This document shows, in pieces, positions 1-11,904 of a stretch of 64,000 nucleotides of DNA. Within the stretch, counting starts at the first letter, position 1, and each line of letters starts with the position of its first letter. The stretch comes from Ophiobolus disseminans (Eukaryota; Ascomycota; Dothideomycetes; Pleosporales; Phaeosphaeriaceae): contig MU006229.1 of NCBI GenBank assembly GCA_010093685.1, forward strand, positions 496,001 to 560,000, read 5' to 3'. Below the pieces are notes generated by a model. The model was not told the DNA's origin and did no database searches. It saw only the letters and a list, made by a program, of their open reading frames with translations. The position numbers were made by a program, and so were the translations under genes.

Positions 1-90
1 TCAATGGAGCCAACAAACTTTTATTGTCCTCAAGGTATGTAAAATTATATAACTTGAACTTACATGTAAAGTTGCACATCCTCCCACAGG

Positions 91-1318
91 TCAGATCGGC
101 CTCCGCCAACTACACAAATCCTCCCTCAGCTCAAACTCATCCACCTCATGATGCGGGCGATACCTCTTCCTCTCCGCCTCAACCTTCATCTGATGCGCCT
201 GCTGCTCGAGGCTACCCCTGCCCCTCACCCCCGGGCTGCTCGTTCTCATGTCCATATCCGCCTGCCGGAGCGTCTCATGCGACGTGCGATGCTGCGTGTG
301 CCGCGACTCACTGCCGCTCGTGGACCCGCTGCTGTCGCCTGCCACGTAGCGCAGCGGCTGCCCGCGCTGCTGCATGTACGGCTTCTCGCGGTCGCCCCAG
401 CCGTCGCCGCCCGCGAAGATGTCCTCGATGCATTCGTCCGCTTTGAGCTCGCCTGGCTGCGCGGACCAGTAGGCGGCGAGCGTGCGGCGGTACATGTCTT
501 GGAGCTCGCCGGCTTCGCGGGACTTGCTGGAGAGGGAAGGGGCGGCTGGTGCGGTTAGCTTTGGTTGTGATGTGCCTGTAGCGTGCTTACCCCCGTTGTC
601 TTCCAGCTCGGCCTGTTCACCCGCCATGATGCCTGCAATACCGCTAAACACCTGCGCTGTCTTCAGGGCTGGCGCAATGTAGTTTTTGTCCCCCTCAATC
701 TGCTTCATGTATATGCCCAGCTTGAGCGTGCTGTTGATCTTGCTGTTCTGCATGAGGTACCTCCGCGTGACTCCGGGGTCGTCGCCGTCCGCCGGTGCCA
801 GATCGCTCTGCTCGACGTACTCGGCCAGGTTCAGCTTGACGTTGCCGAGTGTTATTCGCTCGCCCCTGCCTGTGCCGGCATACTCCTGTATCACCTCGAG
901 CTCCAGCGAGCTCTCCTGCAGCATGCCGTTCTTGTCTACCGTGAGCCGCACCGGCAGTGACATGTCGTAGTTGTACAGCACTTTGTGGTCGCGGATCGGG
1001 CAGCTCTCGGTGCGCCCGCGGTGGTCGGCCGCCGTCGAGTGCGAGAGGTGCCATTTGATAAAGGACGTGCCATTGACGAGCGGCACGTTATTGAGGTCGA
1101 GTATCTGCTACTATCAGTCCCCGGTTGCGCACGGCTTCCTCCGTAGATGCTCACCCTCAGGTGCAATTCGAACTTTGGCTGCGCATTTGTCAGCCTGGTG
1201 TCTCGGCAGCAATGGGTGCATTCCTACGCGGCGGTTCTTAGGGACTGGTACCACAGTGAGCTGTGTCGCGAATGCGACGGAACGCCGAAGCGTGGACATG
1301 CTCACCAAAAGCTTGCAT
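91..1318 (-). CDS. NT-C2 domain protein (EEIG1/FAM102-like)
   Basis: Four exons are proposed: 1306-1318, 1228-1244, 1155-1178 and 91-1104, giving 355 aa. The first three are micro-exons of 13, 17 and 24 nt. Joined, they read MQAFVPKNRRPKFELHLR and run straight into ILDLNNVPLVNGTSFIKWHL, which is the N-terminal C2 (NT-C2, PF10358) signature. The C2 beta-sandwich fills roughly residues 5-170. The rest is a low-complexity Ser/Arg-rich tail. NT-C2 proteins are thought to bind membranes or act in trafficking and polarity. The exact role of the fungal orthologues is unclear to me. All donors are GT and all acceptors AG, and the phases fit. An alternative start at 1299 would give a less family-like N-terminus. 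Confidence 0.82.
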
Positions 1319-1527
1319 GGTGAAGAAGAGAAGAAAGAAGCGCGGTACAAAGGCTTAGTATATGAGCGTATTACTTGAGCTGAGCGTGCTACAGGGTAGT
1401 TGCGATAGAGTGACAATGGCCGCAACGGGTGAAGGACTTAGCGCCTTTCGACGTTCCCGGCACCTCCGATCGTCCACCACTACCACCACAGCTCCACCAT
1501 GACGGATCACAATATCCGTCCATCGAA

Positions 1528-3015
1528 ATGACTGTAGATGCGGACGCCATTGCGGACTGCGTACTCTCAACCTTTGACCAGCTGCCAGAAAAGCGCAAAC
1601 CACGACCCCGCAGCGATGGATCCAGGGAATGGGTTCCTCTTGCCGGCATTGTCTTATCTAAGGGTAACCGCTCCTGTTGCATCCGGAACCTGGCGTGCGG
1701 CGGCTGATGCTTGCGACTTAGCGAAGACGGCAAGCTTTCTTGCGTCTCTCTTGGGTAAGCTTGTTTCTGCTTTTGTTCCGGACACGTACTTCAATCTACT
1801 ACCGTTTCGGTAATTCTTGTTGTTTTGACCAATGGGGTGTATGATGTAGTTGAGGCACAGTCATGGTCAATTCCTTTTTTTAATCTACAGTGAACTAACG
1901 TTTTCAGCACTGGCATGAAATGTCTGCCCTTGACCAAACTTTCCCAAGCACAAGGAAATATCCTGCACGACTGGCACGCTGAAATCCTGGCCATCCGCTC
2001 TTTCAACCGCTTCCTGCTAGACCACTGCCTGGACATATTACAAAATCCAAACTCACCATCACCATGGCTTCAAGCAAGCCCACCAGAAGAACAAGCAAGC
2101 CCATCAAGATCACAAGAAAGCCCACTCGGAACCCACCCCCAACACAACCCACCCTTCACCATCCGCCCCAACGTCAAAATCCACATGTACTGCTCCGAAG
2201 CCCCCTGCGGCGACGCCAGCATGGAACTCACCATGAATCTTCAAGAAGACGCCACGCCCTGGTCCACCCCAGCTCCTACCTCATCCCCAAACCCTAGCAT
2301 ATCCCCCAACTCCACCCCGACCGCCCTCCGCGGCCGCTCAAACTTCTCCCACCTTGGCATCGTCCGCCACAAACCCTCGCGCCCCGACGCCCCACCCACA
2401 CTATCTAAATCCTGCACCGACAAGCTGTGTCTCACGCAAGCTACCTCTTTACTGTCATCCGTGACGGCGCTGTTCGTTGCGCCGGGGAATGCGTACATCG
2501 ACACGCTTGTTTTGCCGTCAAGTCAGTACGTCCCAACAGCATGTGAGCGCGCGTTCACTCGTGCGGGACGAATGCGGGGTCTTGAGGACAGTGTTGTAGA
2601 GAAGTGGAGAGGGGGGTATGGTTGGAAGGCTTTTGAGGTTAAGGGTACGGAGAGAGAGTTTAAGCATTCTCGACGCTCCATTGGTCCTGGGGAGAAAGCT
2701 ATACCGAGCAATATTTCCGCTGTGTGGACCCCCGGATTTCAGGAGAGTGTTATCGGCGGCGTGTTGCAGGGGCGCAAGCAATTGGATCCACGGGGCGCGA
2801 GTGCGATTTGCAAGAGGGGGATGTGGGGTGTTGGAGTACGACTTGCGGGACTGGTGGGCGGGGAGGTACTGCGAAGGGTTTTGGGCGCGCGGACGTATGG
2901 CGAGATGAAAGCGTGTGGTGTGTTTGATGCGAGGAGGAGGGTTAAGGGGGATGTGATTGATAAGGGATTGAGGGGGTGGGTAAGAAATACCAGGGATGGA
3001 GATTGGGAGAGGTGA
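1528..3015 (+). CDS. TAD1: tRNA-specific adenosine-37 deaminase Tad1 (ADAT1)
   Basis: Exons 1528-1663, 1727-1754 and 1908-3015 give 423 aa. The protein belongs to the A_deamin family (PF02137), which deaminates A37 of eukaryotic tRNA-Ala to inosine. The HAE zinc/proton-shuttle motif is at residues 78-80 (LHDWHAEILAIRSFNRFLL). PCG lies near 154-156 and KSCTDK near 222-227, supplying the other two zinc cysteines. A Pro/Ser-rich insertion separates HAE from PCG and another follows PCG, both longer than the compact core needs. The start at 1528 gives MTVDADAIADCVL, typical of the family. An in-frame start at 1429 cannot be excluded. The gene is tail-to-tail with the recombinase-like gene, with only 42 bp between the stop codons. 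Confidence 0.9.
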
Positions 3016-3057
3016 AGTAACCCAAAATAACATGTTTGCCCATTTCATTCATTTCGT

Positions 3058-4636
3058 TCATGAAACATCCACCATCCCTTTCTCATCTTCGACAAATGTC
3101 CCCCAAGCCCCGACCCGGCTCTCAAATCGATCACTCACTACCTCCAACACACCCACCATCTCCACACCACGCAGTTTCTTCACTGCCCTACCTCCATCAT
3201 TCCCATCCTGTTCGTGATAAAACACCCTCGCATCCATCTTCCCCCTTGGCATCTGACTCACCAACACCCCCGTATCCACATACCTTGTCAACACACCACT
3301 CAAGCTCGGCAGAACAGTACTGCCAGCGAATATCGATGACGGTGGAGGAGGCTGCTGTTTCTGGTGTTCGGACGGAGGTGCCGGTTGATTTGGATGGATG
3401 GGCGCGTGTCTTGTTGGTGACTGAGCTCGTGGGGAATTTGCTGGATTGGCGAGGATGGTGTGCAGGTTGTGTGTGCGGGTTAGGTGGCGGAGGGTGTAGA
3501 GGAAGGTTGATGCTAGGGCGTTTGCGGAGACGAAGTCTTTTCTGAGGAGGGGGTTGATGGCTTGGGTGAGGTTGTCGATGAGGATGAATTTGAGCTTACC
3601 TGGACTTTCTTTGTCTTGGGGCTCGGGTTCTGGTACTTTATGTGCTGGTTTGACTGGCTCTGGTGAAGTGATTGATGGCTGTTGTGGTGCTGGAGCTGGA
3701 TCAGGCGGTGGTGCTGATGAGTCGAATAGCATCTCCTCATCGTCTTCTTCGTCCTCGCTATCGGCAACAACAGTCCTTTTAGGCAGCGGTCGTGGCTCTG
3801 GTGTCGATGCCTTTGGCTTATATGCAAGCTCATCTCTTCCTTCCTCCTTCTGTGGTTTCGGAGGTTTCCTGCCTTCCAGATCATCCCTGATTTCACCGAT
3901 CGCCTCCCTCACGCCAACAAAGTCGAACACCCGCATGATCTTGATATTGTCGAGAACCTTGGCTGCTACATCTTCGACTGTAGCCTCTGGTGCGGACTTC
4001 GTGGCTGCCCGTATCGACACCAAGACATCAGGACTTTGTTGAAGTCGAGCCAGAATGAGTGTGTACAATCTCAGTACATCGAAGTTGCCCGTAGTATCAA
4101 TGACCGCAGCCGTCGAATCCGGATACTGCAGTAACGAACTGACAAGCGACGTCCGACACACCTATCATCGTCAGCAAATCAACTCCACTATGCCACAAAC
4201 ATATCCTTACTTCACTCCCACCCGTCCCCTCCACCGAAACACTAACAACCCTCCCACCAAGCAATCCCCCACCCAACGCATCATCCAAACTCTTCACCCC
4301 AATAGGCAGCCTCTCCCCACCATCCCTCTTCCTCAACCCCACACCACACATCCCCTCCACCAACGCATCTAGCTCCCCATCCCCTAGCAACGCACTCGCT
4401 AGCACCGGTTCCGCAGGCCTAGCCTCCGCACCCATCATGTACCTGACACAACAGCCACACCTCAACCGTCGTAGCGTCGCTTCGCTAATCGGAGTTCTCT
4501 CCGCCCCAGCTCCCGAATAACCCTCCCCGTCCGAAAGCGGGAACACAGCACTAACTTTCGCGAGCGCGATGGTGGCTTGAACCGAAAGGCGCCGGATCGA
4601 CGCTATCGAGTGATCACCCGCAGGACGCAGAAGCAA
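3058..4636 (-). CDS. RAD51-paralogue-like ATPase (RAD51D/Rdl1-like)
   Basis: Exons 4211-4636 and 3058-4161 give 509 aa. The RecA-fold landmarks are GVKSLDDALGGGLLGGRV before the P-loop, an IDTTGNFDVLRLY strand resembling the RecA 'IDTEG' motif, and a Walker B strand LKFILIDN (Asp about residue 338) followed by NPLLRK and ILANPA. This layout matches Rad51 paralogues, best the RAD51D type (S. pombe Rdl1), which act in homologous recombination. The Walker A region spanning the splice junction reads GGSEVCRT (139-146), so the invariant Gly-Lys is Cys-Arg and ATP binding may be weak or lost. An acidic, Pro-rich insert (about residues 235-325) interrupts the core. The start at 4636 is the first in-frame ATG and is uncertain. 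Confidence 0.68.
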
Positions 4637-5298
4637 AAAGGCCCGAACCTAGACGGCGTCTTGGGAGCAGCGGAAGCGACGGTGCCGAGGAAAAACGAAT
4701 GTCGAGTTGTAGAGATAGGGACCGAGTGGGTGACGCGGTGGTTCGAGATCGGCGCCTAGGATGCAAGGTACCAGGAACACGACTGATGTAATAGTGGGTC
4801 GGGACCAGAGATGTGGGATGGGAAGGAGCACGAAGCAGATGATACGACTCAGCTTCCTGGAGCTAATCACACATCACGGGGTTCACATCACGCCCAGACA
4901 CACGACTCACGTGCAAAGTAGACGTCATGCAATTCCAATTTTTCGATTCAGGGCTATCTAATCCGTACCACTGCATGCCATCAGCCCGCCGAGAGCGCCT
5001 CCGCACACGGCACTCGGTGCTACTATTATGAGGTCCGATACGCAAGGAAAACAAAGTCTCGACGGGCCTTTTGAGGCGCCATGTCCAATGTACACAGGGA
5101 GTAGTATCCAGACCTTATGCAGTTCGATGCCCGGTGGCCGTTTGCTCCTGGCGCCATGATGTAAGGAAATTTATCCCGTAAAGGGAGGTGCGTGAGAATA
5201 AGGAGAAATACAGCTGAGTACTGTGAAGAATGCGCGAAGCATATGGTGTTGTGGATGTTGTAGACTGCGGCGCTGTGCCGGCCAACCTGATGCTTCGT
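4637..5298. other. intergenic, no gene seen
   Basis: This stretch lies between the 5' end of the RAD51-like gene and the 3' end of PAL1. Open frames here are short and match no recognised family. It should hold the promoter of the RAD51-like gene, but no defined site was seen. Confidence 0.6.
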
Positions 5299-7025
5299 TC
5301 AAGCAGGACGTCGGCGTCCGCCCTTCAAGCTCTTCACTCGGTTCAGGAAGCCACCACTGGGCTTGGTGTCGTTGGTGGGCGATCCGTAGCTGTCAGAGGT
5401 CACAGCTCGATGCAGCTGGTTCCGCTGAGGCGATGATGGGCCGTCTCTGGCACTCGCATCGGTAGTCTTGATGTTTGCACCCTTCGCCTCATAAGCTTGG
5501 TTGTATTCATCGAAGAATGGGTTCGTCTCGGAAGCTTTGGTCTGGGAGATGGGTCCTGCGCTGTAAGGGCCGTTAGGACTTGTGGCAGTGCCATATCGAG
5601 CTTCGGGTGAGGTGATGCGAGGGCCGTCTCCAAACCGTCGCGGCTGTGAGATGCCCCGGAAGCGTTGCGCAATCGACTTCTTACGACCTAGTCCGCCTTC
5701 CGCCAGAACGCGCTCGCGCTGAGCCTCGGTCTCCTGCTGGATCGCCTTCTGCGACGCAGGGGCGCCCTCGAGGAAAGTAGAGGTTCCGAGACCGCGTGAC
5801 TGTTCGCCATGAATGATGTCGGCGCGGCCCTTGGCACTGAACTCGGCCGTTGGGGGCATGGGCTTCTTCCACTCGGCTTCGCTACCTCCAAAGTCGGTGA
5901 AGCCCTCTGCGCCCCGTCCGTGGATGCGGTCGAGATCGATCTTCGAGTTGAGAGGCCCTGAGCCGCCGAGGGAGTTGTTTGCGGATCCGACGGGAAAAGC
6001 TTCCATGGGAGCACGGACATCCTTCTTGCGGTTGCGGTGTGGCTGCACGGCGTCGTAGGGGCCGTCGTGGTGGATCATGCTTGGGCCGTAGATGCCAGTC
6101 ACATCCAGCTTATCAATGAGATCGAGGCCCTGAGGCCGGCGCACTCGCCTCTGCCCGGACTTGCTGTCCTTGGCACGGTCATCGCGCTCCTTGCGGCGCT
6201 CCCGGCGTCTGCGCTCCTCGTTCACGTCGAGGGAGCCCTTGTCGATTATTGACGATTCAGAGTTGCGTCGGGGGCGTCGGTTCTCGCGGCGCTCGGTGCT
6301 ACTCGGGCGCTGTGGGCGGGGGTTTGGTGCGCCGCGTGACGGTCGTGGCGGCCCACGGGGCGCTCCTCGCAGCCTGTCTCTCTCCTCGTCCGAGCGCGAA
6401 GGGCGGTGGTTGCCGCGGGAGTCAGTGGCGCTTCGATTGGGCACAGGTCGTGATGCGTCACGTTTCTTGCTCTCGTCCTCGATGGTGAGGTTGTTCTGTG
6501 ATAAGGCAGGATAGTCAGCAAACTGGACGGCGAAGTGCCTGAATTGCTCCATGGCGCGTGTCTGCAGGCGGGCGAGGGGACTGTGTTTGCACTGCGCAGA
6601 CGGACAATGTGCAGCGTGTGCAACCGCACTCTCACTTGGCTGCAGGGGGTGGACGTACAAAGAGCTCCTCGGTGGCGCCAAAGGTGGCCTTCTTGGGCGA
6701 GTCCTTCACGGTGGCAGACATGTCAATGAGGTCGGTCCTCTTGGCCTCTTTGTTAAACTCGGCCTCGAAGGTCGAGAGAAATGGATTGCGCGACATTGGC
6801 CTGCTGCCCGAGCTGGAGCGGTCCTGGCTGGCGGGTGAGTGGAGGTTGGGCGAGGCGGCTCGGTTGCGGAAGGGGTTGTTGGAGTTGAGGGCGAGTCCGG
6901 GAGACGGCCGCCGTTCTGTGATAAGAGAAAGATAGTCAGCTACGCTCCTGTTTCGTCACCGCGCCAATGCAGCGTGAAACAAGTCGTGGTTGGGCCTTAC
7001 CTGGCATTGATGGTTCCGCGAACAT
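5299..7025 (-). CDS. PAL1: Pal1 cell-morphology protein
   Basis: Exons 7001-7025, 6659-6915 and 5299-6495 give 492 aa. The Pal1 family (PF08316) contributes to polarised growth and early endocytic sites at the cell cortex. Recognisable segments are the N-terminal SNNPFRNRAASPN, then RNPFLSTFEAEFNKEA, TDLIDMSATVKDSP and ATEELF joined to NNLTIEDE. They are followed by an Arg-rich low-complexity stretch and the core RPQGLDLIDKLDVTGIYG...HHDGPYDAVQPHRN...DLDRIHGRG. Two NPF-type tripeptides near the N-terminus are known EH-domain ligands. Both introns have the same TCTTATCACAG-type acceptor. In the last one I chose donor GTACGT because it restores the conserved ATEELF-to-LTI spacing. Confidence 0.9.
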
Positions 7026-7997
7026 GATGCTGCCGATTGCTCACAACCCTGTCGTCGCGCCCAATCAAACACGGGGGCTGGGGAACAGGGCAGCGTGTAC
7101 TGCACCAGTGTTGGCCGGTGACGCGCGATGGGCCCTCCCGAATCCTGTTCCAAGGCGGCGCGCACGCGGGTAGCAGTGCGAATACTAAGGGGCGGCGATA
7201 GGACTGGCGGTACTGATGCTCGAGTTTCGCACTGCAAATGGATCCCTGGCCGATGGATGGCCGGTGGATGGCCGGTGGAGTGGCCGCGTTTGAGGGCCCG
7301 TTAGTGGATGCAGCCTTAGAAATTATTGTATGCAGCGCTGGCGACAACAAAGCAAGTTAAAGTGGTGATGGTGTCGAGCGGTGGAGCGAGAGCTGACGGA
7401 CGGGGCAGGAGTGAAATAAAGGGTTGTCCCTGATGCGCCGTCGGCCAGTATGCAAGTGCGGCCGGCAGCCTTTTGAAGAGCGCTGGGCCTCGTGTTTCTG
7501 TGGCACCCACAGGTGATTGAGCACCTGGTCACGAGCAGCTCTGAGCTAGAGGGAGCCAGGCCGAATTTCGTAAGATGCACTCGGAGCGATGATTGAGGCG
7601 CCGTGGCTGCACGCCGCTGTGGGGTTCAAGGGGATAGGCAGGCCCAAGCCGGAGTGGATGCAGGGGACGTTGACTTGTGCTGCTGCTCGGCGATCGTCGA
7701 GAGTCGAGTACAACCGTCTCTCGACGTTGCATTGTTTCTTCGGCATCTTCCCGGTGACTCCTCTACGAACAATTCAAACCAACTCTCCTCTGACCAACAC
7801 TCATCACGCCTCATCTAACGGCGCCGGTGCTTTGTTGCGCCCGTCACCGCAAGTTCTCGATCCTGCCGTCTTGCCTTAACACGCCCCCTTCCGGATTAGC
7901 TGCCGAGCTTGAACCACTGCGGGGAAGACCCTGAATCTGTGATTTGGAGCCTCAGCCAGGGACAAATGCTCTCTAAACAAACACACCTCATCGCAGC
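7026..7997. other. divergent promoter region PAL1 / MED31
   Basis: This non-coding gap of about 1 kb separates two divergently transcribed genes. Open frames here lack homology and overlap in several frames, as expected of shadows. A tandem GATGGCCGGTGGATGGCCGG motif at about 7256-7276 is the only local repeat noticed. Confidence 0.6.
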
Positions 7998-8466
7998 ATG
8001 GCTTCAACTCCCGCCCAGGACAGCGCCGATGTTCCTCGCCACGGTGGCTACACCCGCTTCGAGCTCGAACTCGAGGTACGCACAGGACGGTCTTACGTCA
8101 CGGCCCTTATGGTCCACCCACGCATTAACACTCTCCTAGTTTGTGCAGTGCCTTGCCAATCCTGTCTATCTCAATTACCTCGCCACGCAAAAGTACTTCG
8201 ACAAGCCTGAGTTTGTCGCCTATCTGAGCTACCTGCAGTATTTCAAGGAGCCAAAGTATATAAAATTTCTACAGTAGGTGCACCGCAGCCTCGCTAGTCA
8301 CCTGCGGACGTGCTTACTGAGGCTCGGCAGCCACCCTGGCCCAACGATCCAAGCGCTGGAGCTGCTTCAACAGGAACGTTTCCGACAAGATATCATTATT
8401 CCGGCCGTTATGAACAGGATGCAGCTGGAGGGCCAGAGGAACGCCGTGCCCGGCCTGAAGGACTGA
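7998..8466 (+). CDS. MED31: Mediator complex subunit 31 (Soh1)
   Basis: Exons 7998-8075, 8140-8273 and 8331-8466 give 115 aa, normal for MED31. The protein is a small all-helical subunit of the Mediator middle module linking activators to RNA polymerase II. The conserved block FVQCLANPVYLNYLATQKYF, then FVAYLSYLQYFKEPKYIKFL and HPGPTIQALELLQQERFR is complete once both introns are removed. The start ATG at 7998 gives a short, poorly conserved leader ahead of TRFELELEFVQCL. The GTACGC and GTAGGT donors and both acceptors are canonical and keep the frame. Confidence 0.95.
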
Positions 8467-9130
8467 GACTGATAATCGCATTCTTGCTTGTAAGGGAAGG
8501 TCGATCTCTGAGGCCGTTTAGCCATTACCAAGTGAATCCATCAGGATCCCTGTGCCGACTCGAGCTCTTATTTCCACCCATGGAACATGCCGATCCGGAT
8601 GAAGGTGACCAGATGAGGTTACCCAGGCCAGCTTATTCAACATGTTGAGGTGGTAAGGCACGATCACAGACCAAACGCCAATCGATTGTGGGCCTGCAAA
8701 GGTAAACCTGCTATCTTTAGACTATCGAATGTTCACAAAAGCTACCAAATACGAAACTATTGAAACCGAATCGAAACTTCGTGTTTGAATGCACTGCCAG
8801 ATGCCTGAACCTTGCCCCAGCTGAACGTTACGAGCTGGGGACCGAGGCTCCACACACAAGCTCTTCGCAGCGTTACTCTCGTATGCATGTTTCGGCCAAA
8901 TAATCTTGGAAGAACCACTGCGAACGTTCCTGCGCAATGCGTGAATTGATGCACACATTGACTGTCGCGCATCGCGTTTCTGCAACCACGTGTGGGATGC
9001 CTCGGTCTATCTTAGGCCCGCCTGTGCCCCACGTCGCGCTGTCACGCGAAGCACCATGATAGCAGGGGCCACCATCAAGGTACATTCTCACCACATTCTC
9101 TACTTATACGCCGCTCAGCTACTCTCCGTG
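8467..9130. other. intergenic between MED31 and the TBC gene
   Basis: This stretch holds the MED31 3' flank and the promoter side of the TBC-domain gene. No supported gene, RNA or repeat was seen. Open frames on both strands are short and without recognisable motifs. Confidence 0.6.
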
Positions 9131-11589
9131 ATGCGATCCGTTCCAGAAGCCGAGTGCGCTCTCCACCTCAATTGCTGCCAACATCGCTGACAGGTGCTAG
9201 GAAGCACTGGCAGCAACTGGATGACTTCCACTCCTTGACGGATCTGAAGATTCACGTATCCTCGCACAAGGACCCACAGATCACTGCAGGACTTCGCTCT
9301 GTGTGTTGGAAGGTGCGTCGGACGCTCCTCCATCATGCAACCACAGCTTGACATCGGCAGATCTTCCTCATCTTCAAGACCCTCGACCGGTCGTCATGGT
9401 CGACACACCTCGCCAACTCGCGCAAGTCCTATGAGTCGCTGCGAACGCACTACCTCCGTGCGATCAGGAACCCAGACGAGTTCGAATCATCGACAGATCC
9501 ACTGAGCGACAATGACGAGGTATATACAACTTTCCACTGGCCGCCACTGTGAACATACCAAATATTGACCAGTACTAAGCCTTGAAAGTCCCCATGGGTA
9601 GCACTTCGAGCCGACGAAACCCTCCGAGCAGAAATATTCCAAGACATCGAGCGATGCATGCCGGACAATGTCTACTTTCGGCAGCCGGGTACGCAGGACA
9701 TGATGCTAGACATACTCTTTGTGTGGTGTAAGATGCATCCAGGCATAGGATACCGGCAGGGCATGCACGAAATCCTTGCGCCGTTGCTATGGGTCGTAGA
9801 GAGAGACGCCATTGATCCATCAACTGCGAACGAGGCGTCTTCCGACAACTTACTCACGGACATGCTGGACTCACAACACATCGAGCACGACTCGCACGCA
9901 TTGTTCTCGCTCATCATGCAAACGGCTCAGTCATTTTACGCGCCTGCGGAAACTGGATCGACCACCAAGGACACGCCCATGCTCACACGTAGCTCGAGGA
10001 TATACGAAAACTATCTGCCAAAGGCGGATCCCGAGCTTGCTGCTCACCTGGTCAAACTTGAAATTGTTCCTCAAATCTTTCTCCTGTAGGTTCTCAGACT
10101 TATTCCTTTGCTCTGGCTGACGGGTTGTAGACGCTGGATACGCCTTCTCTTCGGACGAGAGTTTTCCCTAGATGCCGTATTTGACATGTGGGACGCGTTG
10201 TTCGCGATCGACTCGACACTCGAGATCGTCGACATGATTTCGATAGCCATGCTCCTGCGGATACGATGGGACTTGGTCGCTGCCGATACCAACGAAGCCT
10301 TTACCCTGCTCCTACGATACCCAGAACCAACTGTGCCTGCATACACGTTTATCAAAGACGCTTTGTACCTACGCGATCACCTCACACCACAAGGCGGAGC
10401 TGAGATCATCTCAAGATACGGCAAGCAAGCGCCACATATCGAGCCCGAGGCACCATCAATCCTTCGCGAGCCTTCTCCGTCTCCTTCTTTCGCCTCAGGT
10501 CAGACAAGACGTAGCTTAGGGTCACCGAGAAGTTTTGTAGGCCAACAAGGGGCAGGTATAGAAGCCTTGCTGCAGGGTGCCGCCAAGAATGTTCTCGAGC
10601 GTGGGTCACAGTGGGGTGTCGGCAAAGCTATCAGGGAGGCTGTTGGGGAGGTCAAGAAAAACGTTGAAGCTTATCAATCAGCAGCGAATTCAGGACAAAC
10701 CACGCCACGAGCCGGAGGAAGAGAGTTTCGAAAACCTGCGCCGCTCTTGACAGCTGTCGGTGCCGCGCGGTCAGATCTAGCTCGAACGCAGTCTGGCAAT
10801 GTGATCAAGAAGATCGAAAATCTTGAAAAACGAAACAGGAATTTGGCGAAGATGCTAGAAAGCGCAGTTGGTGAACTATGGGAGCATCATCGAGAGCGCA
10901 ACGACGAGCATAGCACCAAAGAAAGTGACACCAAAGGAAAAGAGTCACTGGAAGCACTCAGTCTCGCTATTGCAAAGGTGCAGTTTGTGCAGGTGTATCT
11001 TGAAGACTCTTCGATCCCACTACCAATCGAGGAGGCCACCGACCAAGCTGCAAGCGCAAAGGTGATAGAGACTCTCGCGGTGCCTGAGGCGCAATCGCCC
11101 GCACCACCAGAGCGCACATCAAGCGCTCCACCCATATCAGTTGACCCGCCATCAGAGCTTGCGCCGTCTACAATTACAAGCCCTGCAAAGTCTCCTGCGC
11201 CCAGCCCACGTCCAATGTCACCGCCCACCAAGTCACCAGCCCCAAAAGTCCAGCCTTCATCGAATCTATCTCCTCGCTCAAGACCGCACCTCACGTCCTC
11301 CAATTTCTCCTGGATGCTCGGCGAGGACTCGGCATCTTCAAACTTCGCATCAGGCACTGCGCACTCAACTTTCGCGGCAGATGAGAAGCGCCGCATGAAG
11401 GGCAAGGGCTTTTTATTCGGCGACGACGATGACGACGAAGGGAGTATCAAAGACGGCAAGCGAGGCAGCGTGAGCAGTAAAGGTGGTGCGAAAACGGGCA
11501 AGAATACTAAAGGCAAGCATGGCCCTGATATGGAGGTCGAGGAGGAGATTATTGATTTGGATAATATGGGCAAGAAGGGCGTCATGTAG
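9131..11589 (+). CDS. TBC-domain Rab GTPase-activating protein (TBC1D5-like)
   Basis: Exons 9131-9153, 9201-9312, 9361-9519, 9589-10085 and 10131-11589 give 749 aa. The TBC domain (PF00566) spans about residues 30-370. The arginine-finger motif IxxDxxR reads IFQDIER and the glutamine-finger YxQ reads YRQ in GIGYRQGMHEILAP. The long insert between the two TBC halves and the order of motifs fit TBC1D5-type GAPs, which act on Rab7-like GTPases in endosome and retromer traffic. The tail is Ser/Pro-rich, contains a predicted coiled coil near IKKIENLEKRNRNLAKMLE, and ends in acidic clusters. The short first exon was chosen because MRSVPEAEKHWQQLDDF restores a family-like start and the intron carries a GCTGAC branch site. 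Confidence 0.88.
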
Positions 11590-11904
11590 GGTGGTTAACT
11601 TTTGTATAGCAGATAGTGGGCTTTCACGAATTCCACATTCACATGCGTCCAACAACGTCACGAATGCATGCAAGCAACAAAGAACATCTCAGCACATATT
11701 TTCGTATTTCATCTTTCCATAGCGCTTTGCTTTACTTTCCTACCCACTGTTTTCCAGCCCTTTTCTCATGCAAGTATTTGTGCGGATGAAGGTCGTGTCC
11801 CGGCTTGTTGCGTCAAAGAGTGGTCGGTATCAAGGACAGGCGGTGAAGAGAAGTTCGTTCGTGTTTCGCATCGTGTCGTAGTGAATGTGTTTTGCAGGCG
11901 AATT

